In this document: piece by piece, positions 1 to 5,846 of the stretch | Layout of the letters: the number at the start of each line of letters is the position of its first letter | How positions within the stretch are numbered: the stretch's first letter is position 1 | Source of the DNA: Clostridia bacterium | Lineage (GTDB): Bacteria > Bacillota > Clostridia > Oscillospirales > CAG-272 | Assembly (NCBI GenBank): GCA_017416885.1 | Contig: JAFQAM010000069.1 | Span: 1-18,391 of the forward strand | Length of the DNA stretch: 18,391 nt | Reading direction: 5' to 3' | Translations under genes and position numbers: made by a program | The notes under the pieces: model-generated | Database searches by the model: none | Told to the model about the DNA's origin: nothing | Seen by the model: only the letters and a program-made list of their open reading frames with translations

Positions 1-558
1 ACAACATTCGTATATGTAACTCACGACCAGGTTGAGGCTATGACAATGGCTACCCGTATCGTAGTTATGAAGGACGGTCTTATCCAACAGGTTGATACTC
101 CACAAAATCTTTACGATAAGCCTACAAATATGTTCGTTGCAGGATTTATCGGTACTCCGCAAATGAACTTTATCAATGCTAAGCTTGACAAAAAGAGCGA
201 CGGCGTTTATGTTGAATTTGAGGGCCACTCACTAAAGCTTCCTGATGAAAAGGGTAACGATCCTGCGCTCAGATACTATATGGGCAAGGAGGTTATCATC
301 GGTATTCGTCCTGAATGCATCCACGATGAGGAAATCTTCCTTAACTCAATGAAGGATAATGTAATTGATGTTGATGTTGATGTAACTGAGCTTATGGGCG
401 CTGAAATTTACCTCTACCTCTCTGTTGGTGAGCAAGCTGCTACTGCAAGAGTTTCATCCCGTTCACAAGCAAGAGCAGGTGACAAGATTAAGGTTGCTGT
501 TGAGGTTTCAAGAATTCATATCTTTGATAAGGATACTCAAAAGTGTATAGTACATTAA
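1..558 (+). CDS. ugpC: CUT1-type sugar ABC transporter ATP-binding protein (MsmX/UgpC-like), C-terminal part
   Basis: This is the 3' end of a gene that begins before the window; 185 residues are visible. The first codons give the H-loop region, VYVTHDQVEAMTMATR, with the switch histidine. It is followed by the conserved GLIQQVDTP..LYDKP..MFVAGFIG..QMNF stretch that ends the nucleotide-binding domain of this family. The remaining ~130 residues are the C-terminal OB-fold regulatory domain (IIGIRPECI, then DVTELMGAEIYLYL), typical of the ATPases that energise CUT1 importers for oligosaccharides, maltose or glycerol-3-phosphate. Walker A, the signature motif and Walker B lie outside the window. 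The permease and binding-protein genes are not in view, so the substrate is unknown; in Firmicutes one such ATPase often serves several importers. A Gfo/Idh/MocA oxidoreductase follows after a terminator, which fits a sugar-use neighbourhood. Confidence 0.93.
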   Translation, partial: TTFVYVTHDQVEAMTMATRIVVMKDGLIQQVDTPQNLYDKPTNMFVAGFIGTPQMNFINAKLDKKSDGVYVEFEGHSLKLPDEKGNDPALRYYMGKEVIIGIRPECIHDEEIFLNSMKDNVIDVDVDVTELMGAEIYLYLSVGEQAATARVSSRSQARAGDKIKVAVEVSRIHIFDKDTQKCIVH

Positions 559-589
559 TCAGAGCATTAATCAGAGCATTAATCTAAAC
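554..589 (+). repeat. 12-bp tandem duplication spanning the ABC ATPase stop codon
   Basis: The unit ATTAATCAGAGC occurs perfectly at 554-565 and 566-577, with a third, degraded copy at 578-589 (ATTAATCTAAAC). The first copy contains the TAA stop, so each repeat offers another in-frame TAA. It probably arose by slippage, and no function is evident. Confidence 0.75.
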
Positions 590-605
590 ACTAATTATAC
601 ATACA

Positions 606-636
606 ATAAAACCACCGAAAAGGTGGTTTTATTTTT
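606..636 (+). terminator. Rho-independent terminator of the sugar ABC ATPase
   Basis: Perfect 11-bp stem (606-616 with 622-632), GAAAA loop, then a run of U. It lies 48 nt after the ATPase stop and separates it from the next gene. Confidence 0.9.
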
Positions 637-678
637 ATGTTTTTTGATTTTTTATTTTTATATTTTTTGATTTTATTA

Positions 679-707
679 TTGATATTTTATGTAAATACTG
701 TTATAAT
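679..707 (+). promoter_or_regulatory. Promoter of the Gfo/Idh/MocA oxidoreductase gene (extended -10)
   Basis: TTGATA at 679-684, 17-nt spacer, TATAAT at 702-707, with TG at 699-700 forming an extended -10. A sigma-A-type promoter is expected to start transcription near 714, giving a leader of about 50 nt. Confidence 0.8.
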
Positions 708-714
708 GTATCTG

Positions 715-737
715 TATGCGAAAATTTACTTCGCATA
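715..737 (+). promoter_or_regulatory. Inverted repeat at the transcript 5' end (operator or 5' hairpin)
   Basis: TATGCGAA (715-722) and TTCGCATA (730-737) form perfect 8-bp arms around a 7-nt spacer. The element begins about where transcription should start, which suits a repressor operator such as a LacI- or GntR-type sugar regulator, or a protective 5' hairpin. No regulator gene is visible in the window. Confidence 0.5.
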
Positions 738-763
738 ACAATATTTAGCAAAACGAGGTCCCT

Positions 764-1813
764 ATGAAAAAGAAATTTGCAGTTATCGGATATGGCGGTA
801 TGGGCTCCTGGCATGTTAACCACGCGCTTAAAAGCGATGTTTTAGAGCTATGCGGTATCTGGGATATTGATATAAAGAAAAGAGATTTAGCAAAAAGCCG
901 CGGCATTTACGCTTATGGCTCGCTTGAGGAATTATTAAACGATAAGAGCGTCGAGCTAATCACAATCGCTATTCCAAATGATGTACATTTAGAGGTTGTT
1001 TTAGCTTGCTTGAATGCAGGAAAGAATGTTATTTGCGAAAAGCCTGTTGCTCTTTCAAGCGGTGATCTTGAAAAAATGATTGAATGCGCAAATAAGAACG
1101 GTAAGATATTTACTGTACACCAAAACAGAAGGTGGGATGTTGACTACCTTGCAATTCAAGGTCTTGCCGATAGCGGTGAGATTGGCAAGCCTATCCGTAT
1201 TGAGTCAAGAATTCACGGCTCACGCGGTATTCCCTCTGACTGGAGAGGCACTAAGGCTCAGGGCGGCGGTATGATACTTGACTGGGGTATTCACCTAATC
1301 GATCAGCTTATGCTTGTATATAAGGATGAGGTAATTGATACGATTAACTGTACAGTTACTAATATTACTAACAAAGAGGTTGACGACGGCTTCTATCTTA
1401 CTATCACATTTAAGAGCGGCGCGGTTGCTTTTGTTGAGGTTGGCACATACAACTTTATTCCATTACCAAGATTCTATATGAAGGCTGAAAACGGTACTGC
1501 AATTATTGAGGATTGGCAAAAGAAAACTAAGGTTGCAAAATGCAAGCATTGGCACGAAAGTGAGGTTATTCCTGTTCAAACTGCGGCAGGTCTTACTAAG
1601 ACAATGGCTCCAAGAGATAGCATTACAATGGATGAATATGAGGTGGATATTCCAAAGAGTGATGTTCACGATTTCTATCGCAATATTGTTAAAGCTATTG
1701 ACGGCGAATCTACTCAAATAGTTACTCACGATCAAATGCGTCTTGATATGAAAATTATGGAGTATGCATTTAAATCTGCTGAATTAAATCAAACAGTTAA
1801 ATTTGAATATTAA
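764..1813 (+). CDS. Gfo/Idh/MocA family NAD(P)-dependent oxidoreductase
   Basis: A 349-residue cytoplasmic protein, the usual length for the family. The N-terminal Rossmann fold shows the dinucleotide-binding GYGGMG (residues 9-14). E92-K93-P94 is the family EKP motif, whose lysine is a catalytic/cofactor residue. D173-W174-G175-I176-H177 gives the conserved Asp and His of the C-terminal substrate domain. These enzymes oxidise or reduce hydroxyls on sugars, inositols or sugar derivatives; the substrate cannot be read from sequence. The start is preceded by GAGGT at 755-759. The gene has its own promoter (679-707) and terminator (1821-1856), so it is monocistronic, though placed directly behind a sugar importer ATPase, which suggests a role in carbohydrate catabolism. 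Confidence 0.93.
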   Translation: MKKKFAVIGYGGMGSWHVNHALKSDVLELCGIWDIDIKKRDLAKSRGIYAYGSLEELLNDKSVELITIAIPNDVHLEVVLACLNAGKNVICEKPVALSSGDLEKMIECANKNGKIFTVHQNRRWDVDYLAIQGLADSGEIGKPIRIESRIHGSRGIPSDWRGTKAQGGGMILDWGIHLIDQLMLVYKDEVIDTINCTVTNITNKEVDDGFYLTITFKSGAVAFVEVGTYNFIPLPRFYMKAENGTAIIEDWQKKTKVAKCKHWHESEVIPVQTAAGLTKTMAPRDSITMDEYEVDIPKSDVHDFYRNIVKAIDGESTQIVTHDQMRLDMKIMEYAFKSAELNQTVKFEY

Positions 1814-1817
1814 ATAG

Positions 1818-1856
1818 AAAAAACAGAAATTCAAGCTTGAATTTCTGTTTTGTTTT
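1818..1856. terminator. Bidirectional terminator between convergent genes
   Basis: Self-complementary arms 1821-1835 and 1836-1850 (15 bp, centre AAGCTT), flanked by an A-run on the left and a T-run on the right. It can end both the oxidoreductase transcript (plus) and the lipoprotein transcript (minus). Confidence 0.88.
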
Positions 1857-1861
1857 TTAAT

Positions 1862-2617
1862 TTAGCCGATTGTATCCGGAGCAAAATATTCGTTTGGATC
1901 GTTATAGGATATTTGGGAAATGATTGAAATTTCTTGGAGCTCAAAAATATATGATTTTGTACAGCTCATATTTACAATACTTAAAAGCGGGTTTTTATAG
2001 ATATTTTTGCATTTCTCCATATCAAGCATTTGGCAAAGCTCGTCGTTTCGCGCTTGGTTAGCTTCCTTGACCTTTTGTCTATACAGGTGCAAGCTTTTAG
2101 TACGCTCATACATTGAATAGATTTCTTCAACAGTATTAGAGCTTATTATCATACCGTCAATTTCCTCGTCGGTATAAATATCGTCATCTATTTGGCTTAG
2201 CTCCTTAAACTGCTTTCCTGTCAGTTCCTTGAAGGTTAATTGAGATTTGTTTTCTTCATTAAAAAGCCTCAGATTTCTTTCAAAAACAGCTTCTCTATTT
2301 CTCACTAAGCGATTAATATAATCCTCGCTTACATCATATTGGCTATGCTTGGGGGAGACTAAATATACGGAAACGCTTATATATTCACCGTCCGATATGG
2401 CTTCAAGCTGTTCCTTTAATTCTTCGCTGACCTTTTCGTTATATTCCTTTGATGCGGGGGCTTCTTGGATTTCAGCTTCCTTTACGGTGTCGCTTTCAGA
2501 TGTTAAATCGGGGGATGTATCGCTGTCCTTGATTTGCGTATCATAGGCAGCTTGATTTGCGCATGAAATAACAAATAATGATAGAATTGTGATCGTTAAT
2601 AATAATAGCTTTTTCAT
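1862..2617 (-). CDS. Lipoprotein of unknown function, possible inhibitor-I9-like fold
   Basis: A 251-residue predicted lipoprotein. The signal peptide (residues 1-18) ends in a lipobox-like VISC with Cys19, followed by an acidic, low-complexity linker (about 20-60). After that, LKEQLEAISDGEYISVSVYL begins with a short beta strand, followed by a long charged, mostly helical stretch. The C-terminus ends in a hydrophobic strand (ELQEISIISQISY, then NDPNEYF). The layout (LKE-L..IS-D-EYI-V-V-YL at the front, ...I-EIS..ISQISY at the end) resembles gut Clostridia exported domains that look like S8-protease propeptides (inhibitor I9). That is a pattern-based inference, not an identification. Translation starts at an ATG preceded by AAAGGAGG. 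A TATAAT lies upstream (complement of 2651-2656) without a clear -35. Confidence 0.8.
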   Translation of the reverse strand: MKKLLLLTITILSLFVISCANQAAYDTQIKDSDTSPDLTSESDTVKEAEIQEAPASKEYNEKVSEELKEQLEAISDGEYISVSVYLVSPKHSQYDVSEDYINRLVRNREAVFERNLRLFNEENKSQLTFKELTGKQFKELSQIDDDIYTDEEIDGMIISSNTVEEIYSMYERTKSLHLYRQKVKEANQARNDELCQMLDMEKCKNIYKNPLLSIVNMSCTKSYIFELQEISIISQISYNDPNEYFAPDTIG

Positions 2618-2690
2618 AATAATCCTCCTTTTAATTATCCTTCTATTTTTATTATAATGATATTCTGTGATAATTTTGTGATTATTTAAT

Positions 2691-2729
2691 GAAAATATAA
2701 AATCTCTCTCGGAAACCCGAGAGAGATTT
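2691..2729 (-). terminator. Terminator of the discoidin-like protein gene
   Basis: 13-bp perfect stem (2700-2712 with 2717-2729), 4-nt loop. On the minus strand it is followed by a U-rich tail (complement of 2691-2699). It lies 11 nt after the stop of the 611-residue gene. Confidence 0.85.
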
Positions 2730-2739
2730 ATTTGTTAAA

Positions 2740-4575
2740 TTAAATCCAAGCGCCAACCTTGATGTCGAAATTCTTTGTGATTTCAAAGTATTGGATTGGT
2801 GAAATCTTATCAAGGTATGTTGAACGAGGAATTGGTGATTTCTTAGCAAAGTCTTCTAATAAATTAGCTGCTTTACCGCCACTTGTTCTTTGACCGATCT
2901 GGTATCCACGGTATGCGCCGTAGTAGAACTCGCTACTATAAACCTCAAGCTCCTTAATGTATGGGAATACCATACCGTTGGATTGATATACGATACGAAC
3001 ATCGTCTGTTAATACAGGAGCATCAAACTGAACGGAAACTACATATTCGCGCTTAGTTTGGTCATAGGATGTAACGCCTGACTTAATTGTTTCAAAATCG
3101 CCGTTGGCGTTCTTAACCTGAATGTCAACCTCCATAACATTTGTTCCGCTTACATCGCCTGTGATAGGATCGTTGAAGTAAAGAACAACCTTATCAACAT
3201 TGTATGCTTCCTTAAGGATAACACCGCAGTATGTACCCTTTACAAATGTTTGCGCAAACCACGCAAAGTCTTCATTTCTTGCAATACCGCCGTCATTGAT
3301 GTAGTCAACTGATGAAATGTTAGCATATGTCATTACCGATGAAGCATAAGCTGTACCAAAGATAGCTAAGTTACCAACTGCTGTTGATTGCTTTCTGTTC
3401 GGTGTCATATAGTCTCTTAAGAATACGCACTTATTGGCATCAACATAGTCTTGTCTTTCTTCGTCCCAAATCTGGTATTCGCTATTAATTTCAGCGCCCA
3501 TTTCGGTAAGAATAGCCATATTATTACATTCTGTGAAGATAAACTTAACGCCTGCTGCGTTCTTAGGAGTATCAAATTCAATTATTGTTGTCGGCTTTTG
3601 AGCATCAACTGATGATGTAGCCTCAAGTCCTTGGGCAACATATTCCCAAACACCGTCAACTAATACCTGAACATCGTACTTCATTGTGATTCCGTCAACG
3701 GAGCCACCGAAGTTAGCTGTGATATTATCAATATCGTATGCTCTGTCAAACTCTGTCCATACAGATTGACCTGCGCCTCTCTTACCTGCTTGCCAATACG
3801 GTCTTGGAGTAACTGTATCAGCTGCAATCTTATCGTCTGTTGCAAGAGCAGGATAAATATTTAAGAATGTGTTAGAGGATGATGCGTTAGCCATACCGCC
3901 AAGGCATGCATTTGTTGAAAGAACAGCGCCTGAAGGTACATCCCACGGTGGCGGTAATGATTCAACGCCCCATGTCTGAACCTCGTGGATAATCGGAACT
4001 CTCCACCAATCGTGCCATCTTTCCTCATCGGTTAAATGGTCATTAGCCTTCGACCATCTTCCCCACTCGGAGCACTCAACACGGATTTCTCTTGTTACAA
4101 CATCTTCAACATCGATTGTTACCTTACCTAACCATTCCTCACGGCCCTCGCCCGTTATTGCAACGGCATCCTGGTTATAAGCCTTACCAATCTCAACCCA
4201 CTCACCAAGAACAAGAGCCTTGATTGTGTAGCAGATATTGTTATCGGCTGAATCTCTGTCAACATAAATTTCTACCTGTTGAAGTAGGTAGTACTGGCTT
4301 GAGGACTTAAGACCGCAATATTGCACCCTATCATCAAGGGCAGGGTTACGGTCAACGCCCTGTGGACGCCAGAATCTGTAAGAATCTGATAATACATCAT
4401 TGTTAATGTACTTTGGGTCACTATCATTGTTCCAAATAGATGACGCATATGAACCAATGCCTTCATCAATGGCAAAGTTCTTGTACTCGTCGCTTATTTC
4501 ATCAGCGCTAATCATAAGAGCGAAGCAAGGAACAAGCATAAGCACGCATAGAATAAGAGATAATATTCTTTTCAT
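2740..4575 (-). CDS. Secreted protein with three discoidin (F5/8 type C)-like domains
   Basis: A 611-residue protein with a Sec signal peptide (about residues 1-24, MKRILSLILCVLMLVPCFALM...). Three beta-sandwich, discoidin-like segments can be seen. The first is about 40-200 (YASSIWNND..., then LGEWVEIGKAYN). The second is about 216-365 (NACLGGMANASSS..., VWTEFDRAYDIDNI, YDVQVLVDGVWEYVAQGL, VKFIF). The third is about 400-545 (GTAYASSVMTYANISS, LKEAYNVDKVVLYFND, VRIVYQ). Each has the family pattern of an Ala-Ser-Ser entry strand, an aromatic ligand-facing strand and a V-V-W/F-x-x-I exit. No catalytic domain, LPXTG or dockerin was recognised, so it is probably a free glycan-binding or scaffold protein. 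AAGGAGAAC precedes the ATG. The codons look richer in AAG, ATC and TTC than in the neighbouring lipoprotein genes, which suggests high expression; this was judged by eye. Confidence 0.82.
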   Translation of the reverse strand: MKRILSLILCVLMLVPCFALMISADEISDEYKNFAIDEGIGSYASSIWNNDSDPKYINNDVLSDSYRFWRPQGVDRNPALDDRVQYCGLKSSSQYYLLQQVEIYVDRDSADNNICYTIKALVLGEWVEIGKAYNQDAVAITGEGREEWLGKVTIDVEDVVTREIRVECSEWGRWSKANDHLTDEERWHDWWRVPIIHEVQTWGVESLPPPWDVPSGAVLSTNACLGGMANASSSNTFLNIYPALATDDKIAADTVTPRPYWQAGKRGAGQSVWTEFDRAYDIDNITANFGGSVDGITMKYDVQVLVDGVWEYVAQGLEATSSVDAQKPTTIIEFDTPKNAAGVKFIFTECNNMAILTEMGAEINSEYQIWDEERQDYVDANKCVFLRDYMTPNRKQSTAVGNLAIFGTAYASSVMTYANISSVDYINDGGIARNEDFAWFAQTFVKGTYCGVILKEAYNVDKVVLYFNDPITGDVSGTNVMEVDIQVKNANGDFETIKSGVTSYDQTKREYVVSVQFDAPVLTDDVRIVYQSNGMVFPYIKELEVYSSEFYYGAYRGYQIGQRTSGGKAANLLEDFAKKSPIPRSTYLDKISPIQYFEITKNFDIKVGAWI

Positions 4576-4614
4576 TTTGTTCTCCTTACGGTTAATTATT
4601 ATTCTCTATTGTGT

Positions 4615-4643
4615 ATTCTAACATAAAACGCTATTAAATGCAA
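4615..4643 (-). promoter_or_regulatory. Promoter of the discoidin-like protein gene
   Basis: On the minus strand: TTGCAT (complement of 4638-4643), 17-nt spacer, TAGAAT (complement of 4615-4620), with TGT just before the -10 (extended). It places the mRNA start about 30-40 nt upstream of the ATG, so the structured element at 4709-4775 is not part of this gene's leader. Confidence 0.65.
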
Positions 4644-4696
4644 GTGTTTTTTGTAAACTTTTGTTCATTTTATAGTATTATTTTTAGATTTTTGTG

Positions 4697-4775
4697 TATA
4701 ATATAAACAAAGGACCGTTTACGGTATTGGCGTTGACCCCGAGGGACGCTTTTACCTTGGTCCTTTTTTCTTTTT
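4697..4775 (+). ncRNA. Candidate small structured RNA with its own -10 box and terminator
   Basis: TATAAT at 4697-4702 is followed 7 nt later by a compact hairpin. P1 pairs 4710-4716 (AAGGACC) with 4759-4765. An internal helix pairs GGTA 4723-4726 with TACC 4753-4756. A third pairs GCGT 4730-4733 with ACGC 4746-4749. The apex is CCC 4737-4739 with GGG 4743-4745, with UGA bulged. A U6-C-U5 tract follows (4764-4775). No plus-strand gene lies upstream, so a plus-strand U-tract here has nothing to terminate except this RNA. An alternative hairpin (ACCG-TTTA-CGGT, 4714-4725) would compete with P1 and the GGTA helix. No -35 was found. The rival view is an unusually elaborate minus-strand terminator of ribF, whose stop is at 4783. 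It matches no RNA family I recognise. Confidence 0.45.
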
Positions 4776-4782
4776 GTTTACT

Positions 4783-5706
4783 CTACTTGATATTAAAGTA
4801 GTCCTTTGATTTTTCGATATCAAGCTGAATTTGATTTTTTAGCTCATCAAGGGATGAAAACCTTTTTTCATCTCTTATTTTTTTGTAAAAGTTCACTCTT
4901 ATATAAGAATAGTAAAGGTTGCCGCTATATCCTATTATGTAGGTTTCCATATTTTCCTTGCCGTCACTCTCAACGGTGGGGCGGACACCTACATTTGTTA
5001 TAGCGGGATAAACATCCTCGCCTATTTCGCATTCGGTGATATAGACACCTTTTTTAGGTGTTATTTTTTCGTAAGGGATTTGCTGATTAATTGTAGGAAT
5101 ACCGATTGTGCGGCCTAATTTTTTGCCCTCGGTTACCTGAGAATAAACCGAATAGGGGGGAGAGTATGCAAGGATTTGCTCAACATCTCCGTTTTTGATT
5201 TTTTCGCGAATGAGTGTGGAGCTGATATCCTCGTTATTTATACTTACCTTTCCGCAAATATCCACACATTCCCCGTCATTTTTGAAAAATTCCTTTAAGC
5301 TCTCGCCTGTATATTTTGCATTTTTGCCGAAGCGGTAATTATAGCCGCAGGCACAACATTTTGCTTTAAGCTTTTTTCTTAAAACCTCTGAAATAAAGAA
5401 ATCGCCCTCATAATCCTTTATTAAATCAAAGCTGTCAATCGCGATATAGTCAAGCCCGCATTTGCGGATAAATTTGATTTTTTCGTCTATTGTGAGAATG
5501 CTTTTTATTTCGCTGTCGCTGCTTGATTTTGGAATTTTGTCAAAGGTATAGACAACGGATTTGATTTTCAGCGATTTTGCTTTAAGATAGGCAGAACGGA
5601 TTACTGACATATGGCCTGCGTGGCATCCGTCAAAGGTGCCGAGGGCTACTACTGTTTCGCTATCTATTTCGCATTCCTGCATTGTTTTTAAATCATAAAT
5701 TATCAT
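4783..5706 (-). CDS. ribF: Bifunctional riboflavin kinase / FAD synthetase
   Basis: A 307-residue protein, normal for the prokaryotic bifunctional enzyme, which makes FMN from riboflavin and ATP and then FAD from FMN. The N-terminal FMN-adenylyltransferase half carries the nucleotidyltransferase motif GTFDGCHAGH (residues 23-32; GNFDGVHLGH in most homologues), CGYNYRFGKNA and the ISSTLIR motif. The C-terminal riboflavin kinase half (from about residue 185) has GRTIGIPTIN, PKKGVYIT, TNVGVRPTV and the conserved Glu in METYI. All the expected blocks are present, so it should be active. The ATG is preceded by AAAGGAGG at optimal spacing. A TTGATA-17-TATAAT promoter lies upstream (complement of 5730-5758). 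No FMN riboswitch was seen in the leader. Confidence 0.96.
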   Translation of the reverse strand: MIIYDLKTMQECEIDSETVVALGTFDGCHAGHMSVIRSAYLKAKSLKIKSVVYTFDKIPKSSSDSEIKSILTIDEKIKFIRKCGLDYIAIDSFDLIKDYEGDFFISEVLRKKLKAKCCACGYNYRFGKNAKYTGESLKEFFKNDGECVDICGKVSINNEDISSTLIREKIKNGDVEQILAYSPPYSVYSQVTEGKKLGRTIGIPTINQQIPYEKITPKKGVYITECEIGEDVYPAITNVGVRPTVESDGKENMETYIIGYSGNLYYSYIRVNFYKKIRDEKRFSSLDELKNQIQLDIEKSKDYFNIK

Positions 5707-5729
5707 ATTCTGCCTCCTTTCGCTTTACT

Positions 5730-5758
5730 ATTATATAGTAATTTTTGCAACTTATCAA
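5730..5758 (-). promoter_or_regulatory. ribF: ribF promoter
   Basis: Minus strand: TTGATA (complement of 5753-5758), 17-nt spacer, TATAAT (complement of 5730-5735). The -10 lies in a 15-bp palindrome (TACTA-TTATA-TAGTA, 5726-5740), which may be chance in such A+T-rich DNA. Confidence 0.75.
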
Positions 5759-5783
5759 TAATTTTTTAAGATTTTTCAAAAAA

Positions 5784-5814
5784 TTCAACAAAAAGTGAGA
5801 AAATGTGGTATTAT
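5784..5814 (+). promoter_or_regulatory. Probable promoter of the MBL-fold gene
   Basis: TATTAT at 5809-5814 with TGG directly before it (extended -10) and a weak TTCAAC at 5784-5789 (19-nt spacer). It lies 33 nt upstream of the start codon. Confidence 0.45.
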
Positions 5815-5846
5815 ATAGGTGTATATTCTATTTTAGGAGATGCTAA

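Noticed and set aside
4709..4775. Riboswitch in the leader of the discoidin-like gene
   Set aside because: That gene's promoter is downstream of the element (4615-4643, minus strand), and the better U-tract is on the other strand.
5707..5846. FMN riboswitch near ribF
   Set aside because: The leader is about 20-30 nt and shows none of the conserved FMN aptamer blocks.
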